A stretch of 64,000 nt of DNA from Thunnus maccoyii (lineage: Eukaryota; Chordata; Actinopteri; Scombriformes; Scombridae). The translations under genes and the position numbers were made by a program. Numbering within the stretch: the first letter of the stretch is position 1; every line of letters begins with the position of its first letter. A model generated the notes under the pieces. That model was not told where the DNA came from. It ran no database searches and worked only from the letters and a program-made list of their open reading frames with translations. This document shows, in pieces, positions 23,645 to 38,422 of this stretch. The stretch covers positions 19,514,001 to 19,578,000 of the forward strand of contig NC_056550.1 in NCBI RefSeq assembly GCF_910596095.1, given 5' to 3'.

Positions 23645-23870
23645 GGAGTGATGAGGCCAGTGGAGAACGGGGGAGTCAGGGAGAGAAAAGACCCAGCTCT
23701 GAGCGAACGACAGCTGGCTCTCAGAGCTGCGTACAGTCCCTCCTCTCTGGCTCTGTGCTGGCCTCAGCGGAGAAAGTGTGTGTGTATGTGTGTGTGTGTG
23801 TGTGTATGTGTGAGATTGCTCCGTCAACGTCAGGAGGAGGGAACACAGCGCTGCTCATGTTAACCCTTGC
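23645..23870 (-). promoter_or_regulatory. 5' UTR and possible promoter of the mrtfb isoform starting at 23644
   Basis: The DNA upstream of the MGLQTWPP start is GC-richer than its surroundings and has no obvious splice acceptor close to the ATG, so it may be a genuine first exon. A (TG)n tract lies at about 23776-23812, and CGTCA-type bases occur near 23825-23830. No TATA box was seen. Assigning it as a promoter is an inference. Confidence 0.35.
23776..23812. repeat. (TG)n microsatellite upstream of mrtfb
   Basis: TG units interrupted twice by TATG, roughly 37 bp. Confidence 0.9.
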
Positions 23871-26006
23871 TGGGTCACTCTGCTTTAATCACAGAGGACT
23901 CGTCAAATGTCAGAACAAAACCTCGAGGAACTAATATATTATTTTCTCAGATTAATCAATATTTCTTGGTTTCAGGATATTCACTTGGCAAAGAACCAAA
24001 TTATTTACTAATAACCGATCCATAGTTGATGAAAACAAGCTGTTGGGACTTTCGAGTGGGCACGTTTCCATGAGAAACATGACTGTTTTTTTCTCTAAAA
24101 ATTCTTCGAGCACTAAATAACAATGACAAGAACAAACACACAGGATCCTCAGGGGACATGGAAGCTTATCTTTAACCATTTTTAAATTATTAGCTTTGTT
24201 TTATTTTACATGTATGGTGATTTTAGCTTTTATTGCTGTTTTACACTATAAAACCTTTAATTTATTGCAGCTGATATCAATTCCATTTCAACTGTTGTAT
24301 TCATTCCCAGCAAGTCCAACTTGTATATGACCGCTAATTCAAATAGGGTGATGTAAAGCGAAACTGCAACGGCTAGTAGAAAAACATGCTTACTCGCAGC
24401 TCACAATAGCGGGTAGATGACTATAAACACACTAACAGGAAATGAGATAAAGAGGAATTACAGTACACTAATTGTGCTAAGTTCCATGTGTCTCAGTGGA
24501 TCCAGGAAGGCCCGTTAGAAAATATATCAAAGCTACAGGGTGGGCGTCTGATCCCGCAGAGGAACTGATGTCAAGGTGAAGCTGAGGCAGAGACGCAGCA
24601 GTCCTCTCGGTCCTGCGGCTGTTCCTGTGATGTGTCTGAACAGGACAATGCATGCTGGGGAGGACTGGACCGCTGTGTTCTGGTTTAATAACGTTCACTT
24701 GTGGGATCAAGAAATATACATGTCAAACAGCATGTGACGGGGGAGACATGGGGTTGATCAAGTAAATGGGATCCGTACAGTCAGGGACAATGTGTTGTGA
24801 CAGCTCACCGCCGGAACTGAATAGCGGTGAACAACAAGACCATAAAAAATATGGGCGAGTAGTTGGCGGATGAGGAATGTGGAAAAACATCTTTCCACTT
24901 GTCATACTGTCCGCAAACAAACGGAGTTAACGTTTAATAAGTGCGTTTGCCACAGAAACGAAACAACGGATTTAACGAATGCCCCGTACACCTGTTTTAT
25001 CCGACAATCAAAACTTCTCTCTCTGCTGCACCAACATCTTGCTGTGGGCTCTCAAAATTCCCATTCCAGTCTTGAACAATGCTGTTTCTCATTGTCAGTC
25101 ACAATTTAAAAGTCTAATCTCTAATGTTAAACCTCAAGGTGGCTCGTATTAACTCAAGATGTTTTCCATTCACACTAAAATATACCGGAAAAACAAGAAG
25201 AAAAAAGCTCCCTGGACTGTATTCAGAGGTAGATTTCCCTGATGATCTACATTATAGAACTTTACATTTTAATCTGGACTTACTTTTGCACAAGAACAAT
25301 GTCACTACATTAACGGTTATTTATAGTTATTTTAGCTTGATGATTATCACTCTCATTACATTATTATATCCATCTGTTTCCCGCTGGCCAGGTGTTTTCA
25401 CAATTGTACGACTTTATAATTACTCATTTAGAATAGAGTGAAAACACATGAGTTTGCTGTTGCCGTTGCAGTTACTGAGCTGTGTTTGATTCATGTCTGA
25501 GGTTTGTGTTGAAGAAAGATAAAATGCTACGACTATAAAATACAAAAGGCAAACACAAAAACAATTACACTGTCACATTAAACTTTCGGGCTGTAATAAA
25601 AAGCAGTACCTAAAAGGAAAAAAGTGAATTTTCAACATGAACACAACTAAAAACAACTACAAGTCACTCAGAACAGTTCATGTCTCAGTCGTGTGATGTG
25701 TACATGACATGAAGAGCAACATCAGCTTTGTTTTACTGAGATACAAGACAAATCTCTTTTCCCCCAAGAAAAAACTTTGATTTCAGTAACTACTTAAGCT
25801 GTGATTAAATGTTGGCATCCAAAGGCAATTTTGATCTAATTCCTAACTTCATTCCATAAACAAATCACTGCAATGAGTTTGTTTTCCCAGAGTGGCCTTG
25901 CTCTTAAATGGTCAACGTACAATCCTGTATGTGTAAACCAAACTCACATGTTTTGGCCACTGATTAGGCCAAGTTTTGGTCCACTCGTCGTTCTTGCACT
26001 CCTTGA

Positions 26007-26055
26007 GGCAGCGGCAGCAGCAGCGGCAGCAGCAGCAGCAGGGGCAGCAGGGGCT
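26007..26055. repeat. GCA/GGC trinucleotide repeat
   Basis: Imperfect GCAGCAGCGGCAGC units over about 49 bp. In one frame it would code an alanine run, but no gene context supports translation. Confidence 0.85.
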
Positions 26056-27587
26056 CTGGGGAGACGAATTCTAGTAGTGTAGAGGAGCGAGGCCTTCTTA
26101 GGCATTAGCCAAACATGAGCAAAAATCGACATTATTCCCTTGTATGTCTATCTTTGTTTTTGTGATGGTGAGTGTGTTGAAGATAGCACATGGAAAATCA
26201 CAATATACAAAAAGTAGTGCACTGAAAAACAGGTGATCAGGTGCTCAAATAACTATAATTTTAAGTAGTAATCTGAGAGATTTTTGCTTTTGGATTCTGA
26301 TAGTGTCTTCCAAATTGTCTGAATACCTACAGTATGTTCTTTATAATAATATTTAGACTAACTTGTTTTGTCTTCCTGTAAAAACTTAAGCATAGTGACA
26401 GTGGGATGAGTATATTTCAATGACTCAAACATTGCACAATTTCAGTCTAGGCCTCCCCTCTAGATGAGAATCTCTGTAATTACGAGCTATGGATCCCCCC
26501 AGGGCGGACAACGCCACTCTCGTCTCTCCCATTTCCAGAGTGTACCAATTATTCTCTTTACTCTTAATGACGATGCCCCTAAAATAATGGCATGTTTACA
26601 TTCACATACATATCAACAAAGTTTGGTAGTATTTAAGTGGTGTAGTAGAATTAGGATTGTGGCATTAGGAAGTTACAACATATACATGGTGAAAAGGGGC
26701 TGCAATGTTGGTATACAATGCAGTGTTGTTGGTACTGTAGGGCAATTTGTAACATGAGTCTTGAATCTCTGCCAAGAATATTGCCAGCCGTCAGAGTGCC
26801 GTTCGTGTTTAACTCCATCCCAATGCTTCTTTGTTTACACTGGTTATGTCAGTTCCAGTACACACCATCAAGGCTGTTATGCCTAGGCCTGAAAAAATAT
26901 TGATGATTGCATGATGGGTGTCCATTTATTTTACTTTATGTTGTACTGTAGCATAAGTGCAGCAATTTTATTCACTGCTTCATTAATTATTATGCTAGCA
27001 AGACAGCAGACACACAGCAGTAAGCGCTGTATATCTGACTGTTTACTATTGTTCCCAATGTAAAGAGAAATACAAAGAAACACTTTGCAGTGTGGATGCA
27101 GTTGTCGCACTCAAAGTCTTGACAGGATCACACCAAAAGCCAGACTACAGCTACTATCTGAGATTAAATAAAGTTTGTACATCTTAGTTCTGTTTCACAT
27201 CGTCCATGCAGGACAAATATAAAAATTCAGACACACTACTGATCGTGCTACTTTACATTTTATGTTTAAAAAACACCAACATTTCTGGTCCATAGGTCTT
27301 TCAACCAAAACGCAGTTTTTTCCCACATAAAACTTGAAGAAGTAAGAATATTTCTGTGCCTGAGTAATTCTTTTACATTTAAGTTGCTCTTTATATGTAT
27401 GAAGTCAAAACTCCTGTATATGTAGAAAAATGAGAGATGATTTCTTGTGATTTTACTTGATCCAGCTTTTCTTTAGAATTGATGGCTTGTGTTTGCTGTG
27501 TCTGTATTACAGTATATTGTGCTGTTGACTATTTTCATTACTGGACTGCATACTTAACATCTGTCATCTACTGATTGATGAGTGAAC

Positions 27588-27597
27588 CCAAATATGG
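27588..27597. promoter_or_regulatory. Perfect CArG box (SRF-binding consensus)
   Basis: The bases CCAAATATGG fit CC(A/T)6GG exactly. The site lies about 3.9 kb upstream of the first mrtfb coding exon I found, and MRTF proteins act through SRF at such boxes. A single 10-bp match in tens of kilobases is weak evidence on its own. Confidence 0.25.
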
Positions 27598-30500
27598 ATG
27601 TAAAACTTTTTTTTTATCTCCTCCTTTTTTAATGACAGGTCAGCTCCCAAAAAAATGTACTCATGTTGTGTGCAGTCTATTGTATATTTTAATAATAATA
27701 ATGCTGTAATACTCTCCTTTAACCTAACATCCTTTGCTTATCCAACTATATTTTCCACTTATGTCATGACAGTGCATTGAAATAGAAGTGATGCATGATG
27801 TTTCTTTTGTGTAGTGAAAGATAAAAAGTACAGTGTACTGTATGTTACAAAACAAAAGGCCAATATTATTACAATGTTTCCTGCAGTTATTTTTACAGAT
27901 GATGTCAGATAGTTAAGTTTGCGCTGCAGCTGTGCTGTCATAATGTTGTCTTGGTGAGAAAATGCACAGAAACCCTGACACTGTGATCTAGACAGTCTCA
28001 TTAGACTCCTGACCCTTGGTATCAAATTATTTTTCAGAGCCAAAAGCCACACTTCTTTTTCCCAGATAAAGTTTCTTTAAACATCAAAGCGCTTATTAAA
28101 ATCAAGTCCCATGTGGGAGTTTCTAACTAGTGTAAACACAAATACTTAAAATGTACTAAATCATGCTCAACTTAATTTTGCTTACAGTACAGCAAAGCGT
28201 CAAGGTCAAACAAAATTTGATTGAGTTTAACCTCCATCACAAAAGAACAACACTAAAGGTCAAAGACACTCTTGAAAGAACTTAAGCCAAACCGCCATTT
28301 AATGGCTTTGGGAGTAACTGTCCTTTTCTGATGGTGCCTGCTGATGGGCACATTGATAATCAAGTTCAGGTGCACAATGATGAGGCAGTCATCCATACAG
28401 CCCCTTTCAGCTCACGTAGGTATTTCCTATAAAACCCAGACTGCGTCAAATTCCTTCTGGATTTTAACTGGGGTGGTTCCAGGAAGAATCCCTTGGAAGG
28501 TCTGGATAAGTCTCACATTTAAAGTAATCTAGCTGCAGGTATGCACAGAAGACAGCTCCTTCCATAACACAAAGCTCATTCTTGGCCTTCTGCGTGCTAG
28601 ACGTCAGACTGAATAAGATCGATTTGACTTTAGCGAGCACATTGTTGAGCATGTGCTGCTACACCAAAGACAGATGTTCAGTTTAATCAGAATCTGCTAA
28701 TCAAACTATTTTTCAAAGCTTCAGGTGTTGGGTTCTGGATGACTGATTGCAGGCTTATAAAGCACTGACATTTCAAGCTTTAGACGAGTTATTTATCATG
28801 GTAGTGAAAAGTCTGGGTCGCTGCCATGGCATTATCTTCAGCAAAGGCATTAGGCGTATCACATAACACCTGGATCTAAGTTTGGTCCAAGACAATAAAC
28901 CAAGAATGTGCTTTAATGATGGGGCACAAGTCAAAATGTTCTGTATGCTGACTGGTGCCTGAAGCCTTTAAATAGATAAAGGTATGTGATTCAAGTAGTA
29001 AATATAAGCATATATAATGATCTTGGGAGAGTCTACATGTGTTGAAAGAGGCTGCAGTAAAATTGGATATTCATTTTTCACAGGGGAGCCTCCACAACAC
29101 CCACTACCATCACATCCCATGAAGGCCACTGCAGATGGTGGGAAAGCCAGAGAGAAATCCCTACAGGCCTCCAGTTTTCTTTGAAGCTGTGCTACATGCA
29201 GCTGCCACAAGAGGCTAAAAAAGGCAGGCCTGTGGCAGCAACGGCCGCATTAACATCATCACCAAAAACAAGAAATTGCACACACATCTAAGAACGTATA
29301 CACATACAAACACACTTGCCCACAGGCAAACCGTGATTACACTCAAGCATGTCCAAACAGATATCATTTGTATTTGCTCTCTTAGATGAACTGCTTGAGC
29401 ATGAGCAATCAGACTTACATTCCTTCCCACGTTTGAGCTTTGGCAAGAATGATAATGCCAAACCAACAAACTGTTCCACCAAGATTACTAAGCTAGGGCA
29501 TACAAAAATTGTTCATTTTGTAATACAGATAAATAATGTTGCTGTCGTTGACTTGTAGTAAGTTTCTCCATGACATCCAAATACCAATGAAGCTGACTGG
29601 ACTGACTTAGAACTATGACTACGACATAGTGGTGCAATATGTCCAGAAAACAGACCTGAGTCACACCAAAGCATCAGATGGATGTATTTATATGATAATA
29701 TATGTGGCCTTTTGTTCAGAAGCATCCCATAAAATGTGCTTGTGGTTGATCCCTCATCTTCGGTTCATTCTTTTAGATGTACAATTGATTAAAAACTCAT
29801 GGATTTTCTTAAAAAGTCATCATATCATTGACCAAGTACAGCGAAAATGCACCGATAATGATATATTACTACTGTTTCTGTAGCATTCTCATTGTCAAAG
29901 CTGTATTTACGGTTGAGAAGAAAATTTTATACCATGTACATATGCCATTATAAGTATATCTGAGAGTTCTAGCCCTAGATAGACAGAGGTATTACACATT
30001 TTATCTATATACCTGTGAAAGGACCATGGTCAACACGGAATGAAAAATCTTTGTGAAGCAGTAAGATCTCCTTGGTTGTGGCTCTTTTTGAAAATCAGTA
30101 AATAAAGAAGGGATGCATTCAGACAAAAGTCTGACTACAATGGTACAAAATCAGCTAATGGGAGTAAAAGATTTTATACAATTATTTTTACGATGTAAAT
30201 TGTGAAAAAATTGACATCCAGATATCAAATCTTTCTATAAAAGCAAAAAAAACCATGTTGTTGACAAGATGAGTATCTCTCACAGTCACTCACTTGTGTA
30301 AAATAAACTTCTGCCACAAGGGTCAGCAATTAGGTTCAAATATGGACCAGTTTTAGGATTTTTCATTGGAGGGCCATTAAGTGCTTCAGTGGAAACGCAT
30401 GCCTCTATCTCTTTTTTTATTTATAACCTTGTTTAGTGTTGTATCTGCGGACAGATGTCTTTCTCACATTAATAACTGATGGCTAACAGTTGCAGCTTCA

Positions 30501-33500
30501 TTTAATACTCAATTCGTGTTCTGTGTTGCACTTTGAGACTAGAGACGTACTTTGTTATCCACACACGGCGGCCTGCTTCATTCGTGGTTGACTGAAAGTA
30601 CTGTTGTTGCTGTTACCTTGAAAAAAAAAAAATGGCATCAACACACCATTTGTGTTCAACTGCCAACTATTTGTGTGCGTGAAAAATAAATGTGTTATGG
30701 TCGAATAGGCTAAAGTGTGGAATTACAACGATATTGGAATTCACACATTAAAATTTCCTTTCTGGTATGTTTATTAGATGTAATTTCAGGACCATTCACT
30801 ATTCAAATAGCACGGCACAACCGCAGTTCTAATGCCTCTCCTCCTGTGGGGATAGTATAGAAGTAACATTGATTTGGATTTATAGGAGTCTTGCGTTCAT
30901 TTTGTTACCTACAGTAGATTTTTGAAGAATTATATAAAAGTTTTGATGCGAATTATTAAAGTCAAAACTTCAGCTTTTGTCAGTGGACCAAATATATATA
31001 CTGGAGGGTCAGATTTGGCCCACGGGACGCTATTTTCCTACCACTGATCAACCACATGAACTCAGCACTATAAAGCAGGGGCAGACTATGCTGCTAAAAA
31101 TAGCTGATACTATAGCCAGAACAAGCAGTGGTGAAAAAAACCTTTTTTTTTTCTGTCTGGGGTATAACGGTGTCCCCACAACGTGTAAGAAAACATAATG
31201 TTACAACTACAGCGAAGGGTGGGTAACTCCTTCACACTTCCCCTCTTACATTCCCTGATTTCAACAACCAAAACTTTCCCATAAGTCTAATTAACCCTCA
31301 AGTGGCCATTATTCAGAGCGGTCGCACATAACATCAGCCCTCCCCTCTCTCTTCCTGGTTGGGCCCAGCCAGCAGCGTGCTTGGCAGGGGGTCGGTGAGG
31401 GGTCGACCACGGACAGAAATAACCTCTTGTTTGCTCACTGGCATGCTGCAACTCGTGGTGTTGTTCTGGGAGCCAGACAGGGACTGTTGAGTATCATAGT
31501 AGATCCTAAAATCCAGTGTTCTTGAACTGAGGGTGGCAGCTTCAAGAAAATAGAAAAAGGAGGAAACGTGTGAATTTTAAGCTGCAATAAAATGATCTTT
31601 TGAAATACACTTACTTTAACAACGTTGTTAAGGCTGCAAAGTGCTTTAAATTAGTATGTATGTTGCTGTTATCTGTCCACAGTTGATGAATGCAGAGGGG
31701 AAGAGAAGATGTTTAAGATGTTCTTATCTTAAGTAGGACTGCAAGTGGACTGCTTGTAGACTGCTAAGCCATGTTATACTTTATGTAATATAATCACAGG
31801 CATGCAGCACTGTTGACTCAAGGGGAAAGCTTCTTACTTTATGTCAGTTATAGTCCTCTCATTGAATTAGATCTATGTGCTTTTAATTCTAATTACATTA
31901 GCAGAAACCTGGTTTTAGCATTTGGCAGACTGGTGTGATGATGTCAACAGACAAACTGAGAGTTTTGGAGTTCCTGAAGTGTGAAAAAAGTAATTACTCC
32001 AAATAACTGTGAATGCACCAACTTAGAGAGGCATAGAGCCAGCATTTGGCACCATATAACTTTTCCATGCCTGCTTATTCGGTTTGGAATATTAGGAAAT
32101 TGGAACAGTTTGGAGACGTGTGGTTATCTTAATTTCGAGGGCCTAAATCCAGACTTTCTGAACTCTCTGACAATACACTCTACATCAGCATTTACCGAGT
32201 GGTATGCTTGCAATTTTGTTGTGTCCCCGGAAAAAGATTGGGAATAACATTTGTCATTGGAATAACAGGTAATAATAACACCGTAACCATGGCCTCAGCC
32301 TCAAGAGAGACGGACAGTCAGAGCAGCGGGCTGCGAGAACACAGTCCAGACCACAAGGGAAGCATTAACTGCCCTATAAATGCCAGGAATATAAAGTGTG
32401 CAGTGTTGTTTTCAAATGGGTATGATGCAGCCTATACAATGAAGGCAGCAAGAGGTAAAATAAAAGACACATTGATTATCACGCAAATATACTTTATCCC
32501 GGCAGAAATGTGGCATAAAAGTGTGACAAAAAGTCCTTTTGAAGATGCTTATCAGAAGTAAAATATGATGCATTGCACTAGGGTGCATTTTAGTGCAAAG
32601 CTGAAAACTAAAAGGTCACCGAAGACTTCTCCCTTTTTTTGTCTGTCAGATATGCACGCTCTCTTCATCCACTGTCATCTCCCTGCAACTGATTTACTTC
32701 CTGACTCAGCTATGGGAAACAGTGAAGTTACCCTGATTACAGACATTTCCTTCCTCCACCATTCACAGCAATGCCTGGAATGGCTGCAGTATTTACTCAG
32801 GCCTGAAGCGCTAAACTCCAGATCCCACACCCACATGGCATATGCATCATGGGCTACAAAGGCCAAGGGTTCCTGGGAGAGTAGTCCTCCACAATCCAGA
32901 CACAAATGATGATCTTCTTTAGCAAGAGTCTGTTAACAATCAAAATAAAAAGAGACGTGTTTTGTTGTTTGTACATTTTGAATTGTCACAAACAATCAAG
33001 CGAATTCACCCGCTGCAGAAACGTGGAACAGCTTGTAGTGCTGAACATAATTAAAGAAGGACTGGATTTCTTCACACTCTCACTATGAGAGTGTGCAGTG
33101 TTTATCGAAATATGTTCATCATTACAAGCTTCTCCATGTGCTTAGTGAAAATCTCACCACAGGGAGGCACTAAGAGCTGATGTTTCTTTTTGTTTGTGAA
33201 GAAGTCAAACACTATTAGGTTTATAATATATACAGGTACATCAGACATATTCTCCTCCCTCATGATGAGTGATTCTTGTAGGCTAAGTAAGATTCGTCTT
33301 TACAACCATTATCTGAGTTATAATAGAGAAGAATTTACTATAGAGATATTTTTCAGAAGATTGAAATGTCTGTGAAGAAAGGTCTTAACATTCATTGTCA
33401 CATTTTACCTTTTATCTAAAACCTTTTGACTAAAACATTTAGGAACAATTCCTTACTTCACATCTTTTTGAACCCCTGTGCTCTACTCTATTCATATATA

Positions 33501-34439
33501 TATATATTCACAACAAATATAACACCGTCTGTTTTGTGAAGTGTGAAACTCAGCATCATAAAAGGGTTGAAAATTTGCGTTATGTAGAGATGAAATTAAG
33601 CTACAACTGGCTGAGAAAGATACGGTTATCATAGAAATAATACAGATTGATACAGACTAGCAAATAAAATCACTTAAGCCAAGTGCCAAGTGAGAGCTCC
33701 ACAGATAACTATCGCCATCTAGTGTAATTATAAGGGATGGTTCAAGGTGTCTTCATCCATTTTCCTGCATAATGTAATCACACAGGTATCTTCCTTTCAT
33801 TTCCAAACAGGCAGAGGAGTGAGGAGTGAGGAGGGAGCCATCAGCACTGCCCTCTTTTCACTCAGGATGCATAAGTGCCCCTCACAGACAGACATAATAA
33901 CATTGGTTATATAAATGGCTGATATTTTTAATGCTGATTTTTTTTTAGTGAGGACTGAAAGCAAAAACAGCTGCAGCTTATTAGCTTCTCTACCCATCAG
34001 AGACACTATAACAGAAAGAGCCAAATACATTATTCATTCTGCTATTTAAATTAGCATGATAAGCAATCATGTAATATCACCTGCGGTCTTTTTGGAAAGT
34101 ATCAGATAAAGTCTGGACTGTCTCCCAAAACAAGGAGGCATAAATAAACAGCTGCGGTGTTTCTGTACACTGTGCATCTTGGCCAGATTGCACTTCAAAC
34201 TTCTGCACAAGTATCATCAGTGCTCAAACTGGCATGTCTGGCCAAGATGGGCCACTTGACAGTTTGCACACCAAACACATTTCTTGATCCGGTGGCGGTG
34301 GAGCTGAACTTGTAGATTATTTTACATCTTGTAAACAAGCGATAAAGACTCTGCATTTCACAACACCAGATAATTTGTTTTCTTTATGTAATCAAAAATA
34401 GATAAAAAATACACTGCTCACCTCGTATCAGACTTAGCT

Positions 34440-34590
34440 GAGGTGCTCGAGCTAAAAAAATATCAAACTGAATGAAAAAAGCAACCGCACACTCAAATCT
34501 GTGCAAGGATCTTTTTTAATTAGCGAGCTTTCGGTCAGAGACTTTCTTCAAGGCATGAACAGGTAGCAAGTGGATGTAACACCGTGAACA
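34440..34590. repeat. Interspersed repeat fragment (AGCGAGCTTTCGGTCAGAGA motif)
   Basis: The stretch GCAACCGCACACTCAAATCTG, then TGCAAGGATCTTTTTTAATT and AGCGAGCTTTCGGTCAGAGA resembles a dispersed sequence I recall from fish genomes. The family name is not known to me. The boundaries are approximate. Confidence 0.4.
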
Positions 34591-35778
34591 AACACCTTGC
34601 TGTCTCACAGAGGATTTCTCTGAAAGATATTCACAGATGAAATCATCAAACTATAGGAGGCTGAGATTATACCCTTTATAATGAGACGGTGAAGCAGTTC
34701 GATAGGGAGTTATCTTTTAAATAGTTTGGCTGTTAAGGATCCAATTCACCCTAAACCTCAAGTAATTGGTCACAAAAACACTTCAAAGATTGGTTTGCAT
34801 AGACAAATGAACATAACAGATTAAATTAATTAAAAGAAACAAACATATTTTTACCTCCCCCTGTTACTAGCCTAAATTTAATCATGGACAGACATAGGGG
34901 GCCAGTGAAGTCTTTATGAGCTGCAGCTTGTCAGTTGGCTCCTTTGAATTATATCTGAAGTGTTGCTTCAGTACCACACAGCGATCATTTTAAAAATCAC
35001 ATCTTTTCAGTCCATATGCCCTCCATCAGCTCTGTCCCAAATATAGAGCTAAGTATGAAGCTACAAGAGTGTGATAATATTAGTCAGTGATTGTCTCCCT
35101 TGGAGGCGAATCGTTGGAGTGAATCCATCATGATTCTGCAGGATGTTATCTGCTCTGAAATGTCCAACCATATTAATATAACGGGTGCTGAGGTACTCAT
35201 GGACAAGATAATTCAATTTAATTTTACATTTGCATTTATTTCACTCATTTCAATATATTATCTGTACTAAGTGTGAAGGGTTAGGATAAAAAGTTTTATT
35301 CTGATGTACATATTTAAGTCAGCGTAACTTCTATTTTCAGAAGGGATTTTATAAAGTGGGGGGTGGATGTCAGTTCCTCTCAGATCACTTTGCTTCTTCA
35401 CATCAAACACAACATCATAGCAATGAGTCTTTTATAATACTGATGTTTCTACTTTCTCATCAGTGTCTAAATAAACTAATGTAATAATATCAAACTAAGT
35501 AGCAATTTGTTGCCCCATAGCCGCATGTGCGCCCGACAGAGTATGAAAGTAGAAGTCAGGGAATATTAGGGTTTTGTTGATTGAAGAGTATGTGAAAAAT
35601 ATAAAATGTTAGTCAGACACAATTCAGCTGTTACTATTTAACTTTATCATGTTGCTGTAGTGCCACCTGCAGGGAAAATGTTGTGAAATTCGGAGAAAAA
35701 TTGTTGTGGCATTTTCTGTCAAAAAGGCCAAGTCTACAAAATTACACAAAAATACAACCAGCTGGAAAATGATGTGGA

Positions 35779-35815
35779 AAAATAAACACATGAATGACTT
35801 CATGTGTTTATTTTG
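35779..35815. repeat. Perfect short inverted repeat (16-bp arms, 4-base loop)
   Basis: AAAATAAACACATGAA is followed by TGAC and then TTCATGTGTTTATTTT, its exact reverse complement. It could form a hairpin or cruciform. Whether it marks the centre of a small MITE is unknown. Confidence 0.85.
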
Positions 35816-38381
35816 TAAGACAGACTCCTCAAAACTGGGAATGGGTATGGCAGTTTGTATATGGCCACATGGTGGCACAACTGAGTCCAGATTCACATCA
35901 AAAACAAACTTGCTCCTTGGCCAGTGGCCTTCATTTTTTTTCATCAAATTTCACTGAAATCTGTCAAGTTTTTTTTTTTTTTAATCTTGTTTTTGAAGCA
36001 AACTGAACTGAAAACATTAAGTCCTTGGAGGAGATAATTAGGAGTTCTGAGGAGAAAAACACACTAAACTGAAATCAACATGCAGCAAACATCAGGCAAC
36101 AACAAACCTCATGATCAATTAGTTTCAGCTAATTGTAGCCTGTTTGAATTCTCCTGCTGCTTTGTCCAAACCCTCACACTGTTTACTCTTAAAGGCCTAA
36201 TAATCTTACAAGTCCACATGCTTTTTAATCTGAGAAAAAAATTGTAAAAGAAGTCACTGTATTCTAAGGAAAAGCAGCAAAACATACTGTATATACAAAG
36301 GTGTTTTATATTTCCTGCTTTTTTTCAAGCACCTACACATGAACATGATAAACAAAAAGTATAACTGAAGTGCAACTGATGTTTCAATATCCCTTTCTAT
36401 TGCTAAAACCAATCAGTCAGGATGGAACTGTTTTATAGATTTTGTTTTAAAAGTCACCCACCAATAGGCAGCCCTCAGTCCTGTTGTTTTCTAAAAACAA
36501 TCAGGCTAAACTCTTAATTGAATGAGTAGCTTGATTAGTCATTTCGTTTTTCAAACAGCATGTTGTTCTCAGTTTAGCTGCACTGAAGTCCTCGGAGTCT
36601 GCAGCAATGATTAAGACCTATACAAATAAACCAGCCGTGGCTTGACTCTCACTGAAATTAAATGTCAAAACAATTTGAGAGGTGGGACACTGTCATTTCG
36701 CAAAAAACTTCACTGGAGCCACCAAGGCTTCTGAGCGCTATCATCTGGAGAAGCATGACATTTGTTTTAAATAGATAAGAGTTGAAGGGTTGATATGAAC
36801 TCCCCCTGGGTGCAGTAGCTGAAAAGCTTATTAGCCCCTTCTCTTTTTTTTCCCATCAATGGCATTTAGTTTAACCCAACTTTGACACAAAAGAGCACAC
36901 TCAAATGAAAATTAAACAGCTATTAGTTTATGTATTGGGCTGATTGTAAAAGGGTTTCTCTGTTTTGTTTGCTATTGCAAACTGCTAGTTAAGCAGTAAA
37001 CAATCCACTCATGTCAATGCCGCTTTCTGAAGAGCCGTACTCGCATATTAAAAACAACACAAGCAATTACACAATTAAAAACCTATAAAACAATGATAGT
37101 AAGCTGCATAGATTTGTCCAGTAAATCTGTGCACCGGTTTTCAAATTTGAGTTATTGTTTTTTGAAAGCCTGCAAATTATTCTGCAAATTCCAAAATGGG
37201 AATTTGGTTTGTTTCCTTTCAGGCTTGTTTGGCTGATTCCAGATAATTGCACCTCATACAAGAGAGAAGCATTTTTGTCTGTGGAGGTTTCCAGGAGAGG
37301 TCGGACCCGTTTCTAATAAGCCTTAATTGTCTGAACTTATGACCGGTGGATGAGCCCACCTAAGGAGCTCAGTGTGATGCAGAATTAAAGAAAACTATCA
37401 ATACATTCATGTTTAGTTCTGTACATAATGGTGTCAAATCAACCAGTTTCAAAAGTCTTCAAAAATGAGTCTTTATACGGTCAATGAAATACATATCATC
37501 TTTATCTTTAGTCACATATACAACACATACTAAAAAAGAATAATAATCGATAGTGATTTTGTTATTCATGTATTCATGTTTAAGTAGTTGGAGAGTGAGT
37601 GGAATCAGACTCACGGTTGATATGCGAGTCTGATTCTTGAGTGTAATGGTACACAAATATGTGAGCGCTGTCAGGAGAAAGCTACATAAAAACACCCCTT
37701 TTAGTGAAAATTTATAGCTGCGATACCAAAAGTTGTCAGTTTCAATTCAGCTCCACCGAACGACTTGGGCAATAAAGCTGTGAAAATATTGGGCAGGAAA
37801 GGGAAAGGCGTAAAGAGATATACGACTCAGGGAAAGTATATTTGCGGAGAGAAAGAAAACAGCAGCAAAATAAATGTCCGTCCGTACCTCCGTGAAATAC
37901 CACTTTGACAGGAGCTCAGGCAAAGAAAAGCACAACAAAAATGGAAAAGTCTTCTGGCCTTGACACAAATTGGGTAGCTTGATGTTGTCAAAATAGTGTC
38001 ACAAACCAATGCGTTGAAATGTGGCGGCAGCATCACCAGCTCATTAAAACAAGCAAACATAACTCAACATGATTCACCATTTATGAAAGACAAATATGCA
38101 AAAACTAGTGTCAGATTTTACTTGATGATTGTGGCCGTGCTGAAAAGGAGACAAACAAAGACATAAACATGGAGCAAAAACACCACCGACAACTGAAAGG
38201 TATTTAAGTGTACTGAAAATTCAGTTAAAATATATATCAGCTCATTGTGTGTTAATGCGACTGTCTGCAGATCTGGATGTTTTCAGATACTATTTGTAGA
38301 TGATGATAGGCACACCTGAGACTTTCCCTCAAAGGTCAAATTTAGCCCCAATTTGATTTGAGAAAGCCAGCCAAGTGTCTG

Positions 38382-38422
<41 letters not shown>

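Larger units (their letters stand above)
23871..34439. other. Gene-poor DNA between mrtfb and shisa9, first part
   Basis: AT-rich DNA of about 10.6 kb. I tested the longer open frames here and none resembles a known protein; most are short and unsupported by splice context. Further mrtfb 5' exons could lie here, as mammalian MRTFB has alternative and distant first exons, but I could not recognise one. A short (TA)n tract lies near 33496-33510. Contents I can name are a GCA/GGC repeat and a CArG motif, listed separately. Confidence 0.5.

Noticed and set aside
25873..26082. Open frame with a polyalanine run
   Set aside because: It comes from the GCA/GGC repeat. No start context, splice site or family similarity supports a gene.
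32199..32561. 120-residue plus-strand open frame in the gene-poor stretch
   Set aside because: No recognisable domain, no splice context and AT-biased composition. Likely chance.
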